Shown here: piece after piece, positions 9,425 through 22,360 of the stretch
Numbering within the stretch: the first letter of the stretch is position 1
How the letters are laid out: every line of letters starts with the position of its first letter
Assembly: GCA_030068075.1 (NCBI GenBank)
Contig: CM057826.1
Span: forward strand, 96,399,804-96,463,803
DNA: 64,000 nt
Direction of reading: 5' to 3'
Source of the DNA: Paguma larvata
Lineage: Eukaryota; Chordata; Mammalia; Carnivora; Viverridae
The notes under the pieces: model-generated
Databases searched by the model: none
What the model was told of the DNA's origin: nothing
What the model saw: only the letters and a program-made list of their open reading frames with translations
Made by a program: the position numbers and the translations under genes

Positions 9425-12400
9425 ATGGCTACGTCGACAAATCTGGATATTGGAGCCCAGCTGATAGTGGAAGAGTGTCCCAGCAGTTACAGTCTAACTG
9501 GCATGCCAGACATTAAAATAGAACATCAGCTGGACTCAAATGCAGAGGAAGGATCAGCTCAGGGCGTTGCCATGGGAATGAAATTCATCTTACCTAACCG
9601 ATTTGATATGAACGTGTGTTCTCGATTTGTGAAGTCCTTAAACGAAGAGGATAGCAAAAACATTCAAGATCAGGTTAACTCTGACCTGGAGGTGGCGTCT
9701 GTCCTATTTAAAGGTTGAAAGTTATGGTATAAATATCTGCATTTGTTCTGTTTTGGTTTATTTATTTCTTCCTTTCTGATCATGAGATTTTGAGCTTGGG
9801 AAGAGAGTTTGGAAGTCATCCTTTAATAGGATTTTCTAGAATCTCACAGAAACCAAAATTAAATAATTCCATGTTATGTGATGTCTATAAGTGTATGTTG
9901 ATTTTTTTTTTATTTTCTAGCTTGACCTTTGTTTATTTACAAATTAAAGTTTCTTATTTGTGCTTTTTAAAATGATAGGAGAAAGAAATTATTTGTGTTC
10001 TTTAAGAGATATATTATCTTAATATTCCTTATTCCAAGAATATTTGATCGGCCTCAGCTTCTCATGCATTAATGCAGTGAAGTCTATCATCATATTGTAG
10101 ATTTACTTTTTATAACAATCTGTTGGATAAAAAAATTAATCTCAGAATAAAATTGCTCAAGATTAATACAGATTTATCTGGGATTTTCACTATGATGCTA
10201 ACAGATTTTTTTTTTATGGCAAAGAATAATTTAAACTGTTGAAGATATACCTCATGTATTTCTTTTTTAATGTAAGCATGGACATAGAACTTTGAAATGT
10301 TTTATCATAAAAATATTATATTAATGTGTTTAAATTTATTTTACTTAGCTGAATGCAATATCCATACATCTCCTTCTCCGGGAATTCAAGTAAGGCACGT
10401 CTACACTCCCTCTACAACAAAGCACTTCTCACCCATAAAACAATCAACTACTTTAACCAACAAACACAGAGGAAATGAGGTCTCAACCACACCTTTGTTA
10501 GCAAATTGTAAGTATTTCCCACTGATGTATTCAAATATTCTTATTATTAATAGAATGCTTTCGAGAGTTTGGCCTTGAAACATTATTGTCTTTAAATGCG
10601 TTTTCTATTTGGAAAGTGATGTGTTGATAGCTTTAGTGATTTAAAATTTCACAGTATTACTGCATAGTCACATATTTCATGTTTTATATTTCTACGTTGA
10701 GAAAAACACATTTTAATACAGATTTTATACAGGTTTATACAAATCCAGGTTTATATTTGTTCATACACATACAGATTTTATACAGGTTTTCATTCTTAAA
10801 ACCTTTATGGTTTTACTATAAAAAAAACTATTTGTTATTCTGAATTTGTGCAAAGTGAGATATTGTGAGTGTTTTTCTATTCTTGGAGTGCAAGGCTTCA
10901 CATTTCACTTTTAAACTAGATCAGTCGTCAGCAAGGGGTTTGTAGTAAAAGCTAAGTGATTTCTACCATAACTTTGAATTTGACCATAATAATATGAATG
11001 TGAAATTACTACTTTTAAAACCTTGAATCCACAATTTTTTTAAAAATGTAGACTCATTCTAGAGGAAATAAAATGAATCTTTTCTATATAAATCAGAAAA
11101 CATGCAATGTAGTATGGGAATGTTAATGAAAAGAAACCAGTTAGCAGTGCGATGTTAGGAACTATATCTGAATATGTAATATAAATGCATCTGTATTCTA
11201 AAGCGTGGTGAAATGTTTGTTTTTGCTTTGGAAACACTGTATCCCTTCTGATTTTGAATGGCATGCCATAGTAGTTAAGCCAGGAGGACTCCATGACTCT
11301 TCACCTATTACCCAAAGTTTTCTACTTATTAAGTTTACATGTGCTTCCTAATTACTTTCCTTTCTATTAAGGCCACTCAGTCATATCCCTGAAGTCAAGG
11401 ATCCAGTGATACTAATTTCTAAGATGCACTCTCATAGAAAAGTCCCTGTTTAGTTCGTTGTAAAATAAAGATGTTGTCTTAAAAAATAAATAAATGCTGT
11501 TCCTGGACAGAAAGAACAAATATTGTTAAAATGTCAATACTACCCAAAGCAATCTACATATTCAATGCAATCCCTATCAAAATGACACCAGCGTTCTTCA
11601 CAGAGCTAGAACAAACAGTCCTAAAATTCGCATGGAACCAGAAATGACGTGGAATAGTCAAAGCAATCTTGAAAAAGAAAACCAAAGCAGGAGGCATCAC
11701 AAAAAATAAATAAATGAAGAGTGCCTGGGTGGGTCAGTCGATTAAGCTTCTGACTCTTGACTTCAGCTCAGGTCATGATCTCACAGTGGTGGGATTGAGC
11801 CCTACCTGGGGTCTGCACTGATATTGCAGAGCATGCTTGGTATCTTCTCTCTCTCTCTCTCCGAAAATAAATAAACTTTTAAATATTAATGAATTAATGA
11901 ATGAAATAAAGATGTTGTCTTAAAATAGTCCAACCATATTATTTTGAGCTGAAAAGAAACACCTAGAGATTATGTAGTCCCTCTCTCATGTTATAAACAA
12001 AAACATTTAATCATTTAATCAAGGTCACACAGCTAATTAGCCACAATTAAGTCTGCATCAAGAATTTACTCTCAAAGTTAGTTTTCTATTTACTGATTCT
12101 TATGGGTTAAAGAAAACCATGGAGTCTTGAAATAGTGGTATTGGGATTTCACAGGGTTTGATCAATAAAAAGAAGGTGTGTCTTTGTGTGCTTTAGACCC
12201 AGCATCCTCCTAAGTTTGGATATTGAGTTAGCATTTTAAAAATTAAATACCTAAACCATTTCTTTGATTGGTAAGATCAGTAGCGATTTGCATTAATAGT
12301 TGATCATAACAGTTTGCATATTCATTGATAATAATACTTCGCAGCTGTCAGAATTGCCTTAAACACATATCGATCCTCAGATACAGGCATATTTTAAGTT

Positions 12401-15400
12401 AGATTTTTTTAAACAATAAAATGATAGTTTTTATTTTAGAAAAGAAAACTGCTGCACACATATAAACAATGACATGATGAAAGTGTACCCTGCAGGTAGA
12501 AAACGATGAAGCTTTTTTGGTATTGTTTCAGCTCTGTCTGTTCACCAATTGGCTGCTCAGGGAGAGATGCTCTACCTAGCTACTCGGATTGAACAAGGTA
12601 ATAGCCTGTTTTTTTAAATGTACTTAAATTTAGTAAGGTTTATTAGATTTTTTGTTGTTTTATTTTAATACAAGAAAGTATAAAGACAAAAAAAAATAGT
12701 TGCATAATCTCACCGGGCAGGTAACCCAACAGATAGTGAAAAAACAAACAAACAAACAAAAAGTACTGTAAAGTATAAAAGTCACCGCCTCCCTTACCAT
12801 CCTAGTCTCGTTCCCAAAAGCAAACATTATAAATGTCTTATATTTTGAGAAAACTTTTCTAGAAAACATTCCTGTATTTTTAGAGTACTGTATAAGAATG
12901 TATATGTGCTTTTTATTTACCCAAGAGGGAAAATATTGTACACACTGTATGTATTATACTTTACTTTTTTTCACTTAATATTTTGGAGATCTTTCCATAT
13001 AAGCACATAAAGATCTATATCATTCTTTTTAATACGTCTATGATTTTGCACTCTCTTGCTGCATACACATATAGCATGTTTTTATTTTTCAAGTAATCCT
13101 CTTGGTAGTGGTGGTTAATTCCAATTTCTTGCTATTAAATTATAATCTCGTTTACATTCCTTTTAAGTATGTAAATTCCTTCAAGTATATTTACTGAGTC
13201 AAAAGATACATGAATTTTTATTTTTATATATATTGATAGATATTTGTCCTGTCCCTACACCAGAGTTAGAGTTTCTATTTCCCCATACCCTCACTGACAC
13301 AAGATATTATCAGACTTTCATCTTTGCTAATCTCATGGGTGAAAAAAATAGTCTCTCATACTGGTTTTGTTTCAGTTTTTTAAATTATGGTCTATTTAAG
13401 CTTTTTTGTGTGTGAATTGCCTGATATATATTGATTTATATGAACTCTTATCTAAGTTAAAGAAATTCACTCTTTGTTGTTTATGTTGCATTTTTTTTTT
13501 ACCAGTGTGTCATTTTCCTTTGATTCTGATGTTTTCAAACAAAGTCTTAACATTTTATAGTCGTAAATTTATTTTTTTCCTTGCAACTTTTGAGTTTTAT
13601 ATCCTGGTTTGAAATGATTTCTACTTCAAAATTATAAATAAATTCACTCACGTCTTATTCTAGAATTTCTCTGGTTTGTTGTTTTACATTTCAATCTTTG
13701 ACATACATGGAATGTTCTGGTAGAAGGAGGTAAAGATCAAGCTTTACTTTTATTTTCCTTTCTCAGAAAGTTAGCCAGATATCCCGACATTTCATTAAAT
13801 ACGGAGCGCATAATAAAAGAGGTTTTTCTTTATCATGTCAGTTTTTTATAAGACATACTTCATTGTTGTATTTCTGTTCGTTCATAAATATTTGAAGCTT
13901 TCATTCTCAGTCTACTAAATAAACTTAGGGAAAACCTGTGGACTTTGTAACTAGTAGAATAAATCTAAGAAACAAAATGGGGTTCAAGGTAGAATTGCAT
14001 GGGACTGTGTTTCAGATTATTATTCAGCCTTCAACCCAATTATATTATGTTAGCAAACCACCAAGAATGAAAAAAATCAATGTTAGCTATAGAGTAGAAG
14101 ATAATTTTAATAAAATTTTGGAGACTTTATAATACATATTTGTATAATTCTAAGGGCTATTATATAATCTCGATTTTATTGTGTTCCTCACAGCTACACA
14201 TTGAGATAAACCAAGTATTATTCCGTGTATTGGAGAAATTAAATGATATACCCAGAATCATACTCCTGTAAAGCGACAGAGGCAGGATTCAGACTGGTTT
14301 CCTGCTTTTGAGTCCAGTCTTTGGCAGACTGCCTTGTTCCTAGCATTACGTCATGTGCAGTGTAATACGCTGTTCGAACCGAGCTGTGTACACCGAAGCA
14401 CATTTTTATCCGTTCAGACTTCACATTGCAACAACACATAATAGGACTTCAGCAAAGAAGTCAGCAGAAAGGGAACTTCAGTGAGCAGTATAATCAACTT
14501 TTTAGAATGCCAATATTTTCTTAATGATATTAAGAGTTGGTTGTTAAATTAGATGACAAAAATTGCTTTTCTTTTAAATAGAAAATGTTATCAATCACAC
14601 GGATGAAGAAGGATTTACTCCTCTGATGTGGGCTGCGGCACACGGGCAGATAGCTGTGGTAGAGTTTCTACTTCAGAATGTAAGGAAAATGCCTCAGAAA
14701 ATGTCTATGTACAGTTACTTAAGTCTGTAGTAAAGATTGTGTATCTTCAGCCAACTAGATGTAATGGTAGAGGATCCAAAAAAAATTGTACGTGCTTTTC
14801 ATATTCTTGTGGAACCTGGATCTAGTTGGGCAGACGAGACTAATCATAGGTGAAACAGCAGGAGAAAGTTTAACGCCCAACTCCCTTGAGGTACACTGGG
14901 AACCAAAGTACCATCAGCTCCCTGGGAGCAGCTGCGTGGAGGAGATGTAATTTGACTCCAGAGCAAAAGCACAGTTAGGACCGAGATAAAGGGAGGAAGG
15001 AAGGCGTCCATGAGTAGAAATTTGTGTTATTTACCCCAGAATGTTACCAGACCGAAGTACTGAACTGAATTCTTACTGACAGAAATAACAATCTTCTTGT
15101 TAACATGAACTGAAAAGTCTCTTCTCTCCACTTACCACTGCAGGGTGCTGACCCCCAGCTTTTAGGAAAAGGTCGGGAAAGTGCACTGTCATTGGCGTGT
15201 AGCAAAGGCTACACGGACATTGTCAAGATGCTGCTTGATTGTGGAGTCGATGTGAATGAATATGATTGGGTGAGTGTATGATACTGATTTAAAATACCGT
15301 AATAAACTCTAGGACTTACTTAGTTTGGAGAGACATGATAGATGTCACTAAACATTTGGAAAAATAACTTAGTTTAACACCTGGAAGAAAAAGTTAATGG

Positions 15401-17082
15401 TATAAACTCAGTTATTACAGTTGATTTAACTATTCTTCACAAAACATGAAAATTGCCTTAAACTACTTTTATGTGCCCAGTTCTTAGTGAAACTCAACAG
15501 CAGCATTGAATTACTCAAATCTTGCTCACCTTGGAAACTAAATTACCTTTTCCTTTTGCAGAATGGAGGGACACCTTTGCTTTATGCTGTACACGGAAAT
15601 CATGTTAAATGTGTAAAAATGCTCTTAGGTAAGCCAGTAAAAGTGAAAATATTTAGAAAATACCATGTGAGGAGTTCATTTCAACTTCTTCCAAGGTGGC
15701 CTCGCTTGATATTACTCAGGAGAATCATTCATTACTATTAAATATGTTACTCCTTCTGGAACACCTGCTACCAGAGAGTTGCCCGTGTGAGAAGCAGCTC
15801 CATCACACAGCCCACCTGTCCTTGGAGCGTTTCTCCTTGTTGCTTTCCTTGGAGGATCATATGTGAATTCACAGTGGTTTCCTCTCTCCGCGGTGTCTTT
15901 ATGCAGAAGTTCTGTCTGTAGTTGTAGGAGTTTCAGCTTTTCGAGAGGATGCCTGTTTACTTGAGGCGTCTTCCCTCCAACCCACTGAGGTGAATTCTGT
16001 GCACTGCATGTAGTACTCTGTACTTTGTTAGGCCATCCTGAAAATACCCTCCACTTTGCTGAAAATGCGTCCTGCCCTTTGCACGTGAGCCAGCAATAGA
16101 CAAACATGTCTACATTTCCATCTTATTTATGCAGATTTTTCTATTTTGATATAGAAAATGGAGCTGACCCAACAATTGAAACTGACTCTGGGTATAATTC
16201 TATGGATTTAGCTGTAGCCTTGGGCTATAGAAGTGGTAAGTATTTTAGAACCGTCGGATTGTATTTAGTTAGTAAAGCTGTATAAATAGTACAAACTAGT
16301 GGTCTAAACCCTTCTCATCACTTGTAGTCCTAAAACATGACATGTTATCCTAACTCCTAACATATACTTTTAACTGGGGGCAAAATCAAGAAATTCTGAC
16401 AGAGAAAAGAGTTTGTTACTGTTACATTTCACCAACCAAATAACTAGTTGCTGGGGTGCACATCTATTTATGTATAAGATTTGTTTAACATTTTGTAACA
16501 AATTATTCATACAATGCTTGCTGGTTGCCCTTTCTCTGTTCTTTAGAACAAACTTAGTATGAGAACAGAATCCAGTAACTTGAACAATTACTAAGTCAGG
16601 GATAGACTAAGTTTTAAGTGTGTTAAGTATTGTGTTGCAATCTTATTACGGTGAGACTACGAGTATATATTACTGGGAGTATATTCTCAGAATATGATGA
16701 ATAACTTTAAGAAAAGGGGCGCCTGGGTGGCTCAGTCGGTTAAGCTTCCAACTTCAGCTCAGGTCACAATTTCTTGGTCCGTGAGTTTGAGCCCTGCGTT
16801 ATGCTCTGTGCTGACAGCTCAGAGCCTGGATGGAGCCTGCTTTGGATTCTGTGTGTCTCTCTCTCTCTGCCCCTCCCCAACTTGTGCATGCGCACGGGCT
16901 CCCTCTACCCCCCAAAAGCAAACCTTTTTTTAATTAAAAAAAAAGTTGATGTTAACTTGAATTTGCTAGTTCTGTTTAAAATTGTGTAATCAGCATGCTG
17001 TGGTCTTAATAACCTCTCTCTTCTAGTTCAACAGGTTATCGAGTCACATTTACTGAAGCTGCTTCAGAATATCAAGGAGTAG
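9425..17082 (+). CDS. ANKRA2: ANKRA2 ankyrin repeat family A protein 2, complete
   Basis: ANKRA2 is an ankyrin-repeat adaptor, paralogous to RFXANK. It is reported to bind PxLPxI/L-type motifs in partners such as megalin (LRP2), class IIa HDACs, RFX7 and CCDC8. Coding exons: 9425-9713, 10349-10507, 12532-12597, 14582-14679, 15144-15269, 15562-15628, 16155-16235 and 17027-17082. They total 942 nt, so 313 residues plus TAG, the known family length. Every intron is GT-AG and the phases agree. Residues 1 to about 145 are a low-complexity N-terminal region. Ankyrin repeats follow, with the hallmark [21 protein letters not shown], then a block with [19 protein letters not shown], then [20 protein letters not shown]. 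The ATG has A at -3 and G at +4. No frameshift or early stop is seen. Introns carry SINEs, an L1-SINE composite and an old L1. It is divergent from UTP15 and tail-to-tail with BTF3. Confidence 0.98.
11463..11925 (+). mobile_element. L1 ORF2 fragment joined to a SINE, flanked by a 22-bp duplication
   Basis: An identical 22-bp sequence (containing AAAGATGTTGTCTT) stands at 11463-11484 and 11904-11925. Between them lie an L1 ORF2 piece (about 11508-11712; decayed translation [20 protein letters not shown]) and a tRNA-Lys SINE (11719-11903). One duplication around both parts suggests a single insertion. It lies in ANKRA2 intron 3. Confidence 0.8.
12870..13830 (-). mobile_element. old L1 3' region
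   Basis: Antisense L1M-like phrases occur in the expected order: a CACTTAATATTTTGGAGATC stretch, GTGAATTGCCTGATATA, then CATGGAATGTTCTGG and GTTAGCCAGATATCCC. It lies in ANKRA2 intron 4 and is much diverged. Confidence 0.65.
14190..14335. mobile_element. MIR-like fragment
   Basis: ATTGGAGAAATTAAATGATA, then CAGAGGCAGGATTCAGACTG, in MIR order, within ANKRA2 intron 4. Confidence 0.55.
16716..16946 (+). mobile_element. felid tRNA-Lys SINE
   Basis: Well-preserved GGGGCGCCTGGGTGGCTCAG head with a small duplication in the CTGGATGGAGCC block. It is in the last ANKRA2 intron, about 80 nt before the final exon. Confidence 0.93.
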
Positions 17083-17203
17083 GCATGTCCATCAGGAAGT
17101 GTCGTCTGCCCTTCCTTTTACTTTTTGGCTCTTATAAATGATAATTTTGTTTACTTATAATTTTTTACCTCAGTTGCAAAATGTGCTGGTTTTAGTAAGT
17201 TTT

Positions 17204-17209
17204 AATAAA
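17204..17209 (+). terminator. ANKRA2: ANKRA2 polyadenylation signal (proximal)
   Basis: Canonical AATAAA 122 nt after the stop codon. Confidence 0.55.
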
Positions 17210-17518
17210 TATTCCTCTCAGCAATTCACTGGTTTATAATAAAATTAATATTGATGCTTTTTATAAATGTGTTTTACTGCATATTTAAAGTTATAAATTA
17301 ATGTTTTGTGGCATGTAAATTTTTATGGTACAGATAGTTATCTGTCTTTGTATCAAGTGCTGTAATTTAACATTTTCAAAAATTATTCTACCCTATTTGT
17401 CTTCACTCTTGTATTAACTCATTGACTTCACATAGGTTTGCTGTAAATCTACAGAAAAAAAATTGTTATTGTTGAATTTAAAAATGCACAGTGTGATTGT
17501 TTACAAAATGAGGTTAAA

Positions 17519-17524
17519 AATAAA
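17519..17524 (+). terminator. ANKRA2: ANKRA2 polyadenylation signal (distal)
   Basis: Canonical AATAAA followed within 20 nt by TTTTTCTGTTTGC, a typical GT/T-rich downstream element. Confidence 0.5.
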
Positions 17525-18564
17525 GTACTTTTTCTGTTTGCATACTAGTTTTTTTTAATTTTATAAGATTATTAAGGTGTTACTTTAGGATTTTTGGTTT
17601 AACCCTTCTCTCCTGTTAGGATACTCCATTAGATCAAACAATATAATTAAAATAAATCAAATGTAAGTCAATCAACAAAGATTTGATTGTCATTTTTAGA
17701 AGTTTACTTAGAATATGTTTCTCATGTAAATAAGTTTTTCAGTAGGAAAAGTCCTCCATGAAAGAAAAGTCAGGACTTCAATAAAAGTCAGATGCTCTTT
17801 AATTCCACTAAAGGAGCACTATAAATGTATATATTAGTTTTAAAATAAAAGATAACAGAGATATAAAAAAGGACCATAACATGATTGAAACCTATTAGAT
17901 GTGCATTTAGACAGGAAATAAAATCATTTAATAAAAGAGATACAACATAAAGAGAACTGTGTAAATAGTCTTTGGTTAAAGGAATCTTCAAAGAATTTTT
18001 CTGTTTGTTTTGTACAGATTATGCTCTTAAGAGAGTTAAGCCTTTTTGTTGGAGCGAGAGCTATGTCATGCTCCACATAACATGTGTGCATGTGCACATG
18101 AACAAAATCCACCTGCATGACCTTGTCAGTGACTCCGAGCAAGAAACTTGAATGTTGGTGACGTTATGTTCAATGGAACTGAAATTACAATTGGGTACAT
18201 AATTATTACACTCACAGTAGACCACCCTAAACTCATTGCTTGCTGAATTCTCCCTGTGAAAAGTATAGACCACCGTTTGATGCCTTTGCCCCATGTTTTA
18301 TTTTTTATTCATAAATTTAGTGAAATTGCTCTCCCTTCAGACACATTTGCTCGTGTTACTTTATGGGCCTGGAAAGCATCTCAGAATTTTACAGGTTTCC
18401 ATTATGTTTCCTTTTCACATCCACTGAGGATAGTTGAGCAGATGACATATCCCAGAATCAATTCACAGAAAGTGTCATAAATTCCTTATTGGTACTCAGT
18501 CTTCTGTTCACTGTCTCTTGTCCAAAAGGTTAAATATTTGAAATAAGAAACTGCCCCTAAACAG

Positions 18565-18650
18565 TCATTCAGTCCTTCAACACACATTTATTGAGCTCGT
18601 ACTCTATGTTAGATGTGGGCTGGACTCGGGAGATACAGTGGAGGAGACCC
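18565..18650 (+). mobile_element. L2-like 3' fragment
   Basis: CATTTATTGAGCTCGTACTC followed by a GGAGATACAGTGGAGGAGAC block is the familiar old L2/MIR tail pattern. Confidence 0.5.
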
Positions 18651-18704
18651 ACAGAAACCTTTCCGCTGCCCTGCCTTGCAGATCGTACATAGAATCTGCC
18701 TCTT

Positions 18705-18868
18705 GGAGCGCCTGGGTGGCTCCGTCAGTTAAGGGTCCAACTCTTGATTTTGGCTCAGATCATGATGTCACATTTCATGGGATCGAGGCTCAAGTTGGAC
18801 TCTGCACTAACAGTGCAGAGCCTGCTTGGGGTTCTCGCTCTCCCTCTCTCTCTGCCCTTCCCCCACTA

Positions 18869-18907
<39 letters not shown>

Positions 18908-18973
18908 CGCGCGCACACGCCCGCACGCACGTGTTCTGTTGCTTTCTTAAATAAACTTAAAAAAAAAAAAAAG
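18705..18973 (+). mobile_element. carnivore tRNA-Lys SINE with (GT)n expansion
   Basis: The element has an 11-bp duplication GAATCTGCCTC at 18692-18702 and 18974-18984. The usual CT-rich middle is followed by a long GT repeat and a GCGCGC tract (18872-18920). Confidence 0.93.
18872..18920. repeat. (GT)n microsatellite with GC-alternating end
   Basis: About 16 GT units run into GTGCGTGCGCGCGCACAC. The pure purine/pyrimidine alternation is a Z-DNA-type sequence inside a SINE. Confidence 0.9.
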
Positions 18974-19062
18974 GAATCTGCCTCCCAGCAAGTTTGGTTT
19001 TGTTCAGAATTATCTCCTGTTGTCCCATACATCCTGAGGACAGGTTAAAAGTGGCAAGTTTT

Positions 19063-19250
19063 GGGGTGCCTGGGTTGAGTGTTGGACTTTGGCTCAGGTC
19101 ATGATCTTGCAGTTCATGGGTTTGAGCCCCACTTGAGGCTCTGTGCTGACAGTTCAGAGCCTGAAGCCTGCTTCAGATGCTGTGTCTTCCTCTCTCTCTG
19201 CCCCTACCCTGCTCGCTCGCTCTAGCTCTCAAAAATAAACATAAATTTAA
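19063..19250 (+). mobile_element. carnivore tRNA-Lys SINE
   Basis: GGGGTGCCTGGGTTGAGTGT head with part of the box A region missing, then CT-rich and AAATAAACATAAA tail. Confidence 0.88.
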
Positions 19251-19429
19251 GCACATGATTAACTGAGGCATGTTCAAGGCCCTAAAATGCCTAGTACCGG
19301 GTTTATCATATGCTAACTGTTCTGCTGTGTCCCAACATTATTCCTCCTTATGGACACAACAGAACCCTCTATGTCCTCAGGAGAAACAGAGGGCAGAGGA
19401 TCTGAGAGTAGCAGAGGCTCCACTCCAAG

Positions 19430-19615
19430 GACAATTGGTCCTCAAGCCTGGGATGCACAGTGGAATCATCTGGAGGGGGGTTGAAAATGCTAAGCCAGGG
19501 TCTCACCCCCAGAGAGTCTGTTTTATTAGTCTGGGATGCCACATAGGGCATATAATAGCTTTCTGGGTGATTCTCACGTATAGCCAAGGGTGACAACATT
19601 GCTCTAGCTGGTAGA
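19430..19615. mobile_element. MER5-like hAT DNA-transposon remnant
   Basis: GGAATCATCTGGAGGGGGGT, CTCACCCCCAGAGAGTCTG and a TGGGTGATTCTCACG end match the MER5A plan. Confidence 0.65.
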
Positions 19616-19896
19616 ACCAGCATGTTCCAAACTACTAACATTTGCCTTTCACATTGCCACCCTGTCTACAAAATAACTTTATGAAAGAACATAGTTTATC
19701 CTTTCTCTCTGGACTGTTGGTACCTGCTATGACTCTTTTGTAAAGGTAAACATGCTCCCATTTTAAGCCGACATGACACTGAATTTCAAAACGCTAATCT
19801 TACCTTTTGTGAATAACTCAGCTTTTGTCTTTCAATAAGGTGTTGATTGTAACTGAGCTTCCTTTATTAGTCTGTGTTTCTGAAAGAAACATTTCT

Positions 19897-20112
19897 TTTT
19901 TTTCAATTGTTTAAAATATTTATTTATTTTTGAGAGAGAGACAGAGTGTGAGCAGAGGGAGGGCAGAGAGAGAGAGAGACACAGAATCTGAAGCAGGGTC
20001 CAGGCTCTGAGCCATCGGCACAGAACCTGGCACGGAGCTCGAACTCACAAACCGCGAGATCATGACCTGAACCGAAGTTGGCTGCTTAACCAACTGAGCC
20101 ACCCAGGCACCC
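19897..20112 (-). mobile_element. felid tRNA-Lys SINE with 17-bp duplication
   Basis: CTGAAAGAAACATTTCT stands at 19880-19896 and 20113-20129 on both sides of a full minus-strand copy. An exact duplication means a fairly recent insertion. Confidence 0.95.
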
Positions 20113-21557
20113 CTGAAAGAAACATTTCTGATGCCATACAATTATTTACTTATCTTGCTTATCTTCTGGAAAAAAAAAAAAAAAAGAGCCCTGAACACCC
20201 AGGTCAGTGGTTTATACCAACAAATGCCAAAGAACTTGTTCTTCCTTTGTCCCAGGATTTCCTTTGGGACACAGGCGTTGACTAGAGCGCTGGCCATCCA
20301 GAACTCGTGCCAGCTCACGATTCTTCCACAAGAACAAGGCCGGGTAACCCTCCTCCACGATGTGTGTCTGTTATGAAAACTTCTCTTCTCGTACTTGACG
20401 ACACTGGTGTTTGCCCCTCTGTCGAGGAGACTGTCAACAAAAACGAAACTCAATGACATGTACCCCTGTCTCAGTGAGCTCCTGCCTCAGAGCCCCCTCA
20501 GCTGTTCCAGGAACAGGTTGGTGGTATTTAGAGCAGAGCTCATTTGAGCCAGAGTTTGGTCTTACTGCCTTCTTCAGAGAATAAACTACTCCCTTTGTGC
20601 CATTCTAGGTTCTTCTTTAAAAGATAACACTGCCTTCCCTATGTTGATAAGATGTTATAGGACCCTCCCCAAGAAAGCACCATGTACTGCGTGTGGTCAG
20701 CTTTCACACAGCTTCCTGCTTGGGGAAGAAGTCAAATATATCGACCACTCTCGGCTTATGAGAAATGGTCCAACACAAATGCCAAAGTTTGTGCAAGGTG
20801 CTGATGCTGAAATCATGGCCCCTGTGCCTCAGTGATCAGTCAGGGTGAGAATGCAGTACAAATTCACTAACCTCAATGCAATATGAATTAATAAATAAGT
20901 TGATGTCAAATAGAAATTGATTTGGGATAGAAAATTATTTCTGTGGCTTCAGGAGACCAAGGTCAGAATCCCTAACACCTAAGGATTTAAAAAATTTTTA
21001 TCTTTTTTTTTCCTGAATATGAAAGTAATGTATACTTCTTGTATCTTGTCAGGATGCTTTTGGCTATAAAATAGAACCCACTTGAGGTAGATTAAACAAA
21101 TAAGTAAATGTATTTGCTCATATAGGAGGAAGTCCAGAGTTAGGACTTCAAAGTTGGTTGACGTAGCAGAGCAACAATGTCAAGGAAGACCCAGGTTACT
21201 TCAGTCTCTGCACTCTGTGGGCCACAGATCAGACCTGTCCTAAGGCTGTTTCCCTCAGGGCCATGGTGTGGTGTCTATTAACAAGGGCCATATGCTTCTC
21301 CATTTTTATCTAGTTCATTGAGAGAAAGAGGTGTCCCATCCCGCTTCCAAAAGAGTGAGGAAGAACTTCTCCATAAGCTTCCAGAAAACCACTCCTCTAG
21401 TCTTATTTACATTGGTGTACATGGTCATTCCTGAACCAGCTATGGAGATTAAGAGCATCCACCAGTCATACCCATTCAACTGAGAGCCAGCATCTTCTGT
21501 AGCATTTGGGCTGAAATGGGAGACACCAGTATCTGTTAAGAAGGCAGAAAAGAGGAC

Positions 21558-21765
21558 GGGTGCCTGGGTGACTCAGTCAGTTAAGCATCTGACTTCAGCT
21601 CAGGTCATGATCTCGGGTCATGGGTTCAAGCCCCACATCGGGCTCTGTGCTGACAGCTTGGAGCCTGGAGCCTGCTTTGGATTTGGTGTTTCCCTCTCTC
21701 TCTGCCCCTCCCCTGGTTGCCCTCTCTCTCTCTCTCAAAAATAAATAAATAAACTTAAAAAAAAG
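21558..21765 (+). mobile_element. felid tRNA-Lys SINE
   Basis: GGGTGCCTGGGTGACTCAGT head, CT repeat and AATAAATAAATAAAC tail. Confidence 0.92.
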
Positions 21766-21998
21766 AAGAAGGGGGGAAAAGAGGAACAATACATACGGAG
21801 AGCCCTGACCAGGTGCCATACGTAGAAGCAAAAAAAGAGAAAATGGAATAATAAAAAAATGCTTGATTGATTTGAAAGAATGCAGGAGGCAAGAACAAAG
21901 TCTAGATGGGACAAATAGAAAACAAATAGCAAGATGGTAAACTTAAATTCAACATTAAATGTACAAGAACTAACCATTCCAATTAAAAAACAAACATT

Positions 21999-22223
21999 GG
22001 GTGCCAGGGTGGCTCAGTCGGTTAGGCCACCAACTTTGGCTCAGGTTATGATCTCTCAGTTTGTGAGTTCAAGCCCGGTGTTGGGCTCTGTGCTGACAGC
22101 TCAGAGCCTGGAGCCTGCTTCACATTCTGTGTCTCCCTCTCTCTCTGCCCCTCCCCCACTCATGCTCTGTCTCTCTCTGTCTCTCAATAATAAATAAAAA
22201 TGTGAAAAAAATTAAAAAAAAAA
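21999..22223 (+). mobile_element. felid tRNA-Lys SINE
   Basis: GGGTGCCAGGGTGGCTCAGT head and AATAATAAATAAAAATG tail, inserted in old L1. Confidence 0.92.
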
Positions 22224-22230
22224 GTTGAGA

Positions 22231-22360
22231 GGGGCATCTGGGTGACTCAGTTGGTTAACTGTCCGACTCTTGATCTCAGATCAGGTCTTGATCTCAAGGT
22301 CGTGGGTTCAAGGCCCACATTGGCGTCCACACTGGGTATGAAGGCTACTTAGAAAAGAAA
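22231..22360 (+). mobile_element. older short carnivore tRNA-Lys SINE
   Basis: The tRNA-like head is followed by CACACTGGGTATGAAGGCTA and an A-rich tail, without the felid CT-rich middle. Confidence 0.75.

Larger units (their letters stand above)
17083..17530 (+). other. ANKRA2: ANKRA2 3' UTR (approximate)
   Basis: AT-rich, repeat-poor sequence follows the TAG. It contains AATAAA at 17204-17209 and again at 17519-17524, the second followed by a GT-rich stretch. Which site is used cannot be decided from sequence. Confidence 0.65.

Noticed and set aside
14628..14825. 65-codon plus frame overlapping ANKRA2
   Set aside because: It is out of the ANKRA2 frame and runs through the donor at 14680 into the intron.
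20142..20459. 105-codon minus-strand frame followed by a T-run and CCAG
   Set aside because: It looked like an exon before a splice acceptor, but no matching protein is recognised and the T-run is simply the antisense of a poly-A stretch.
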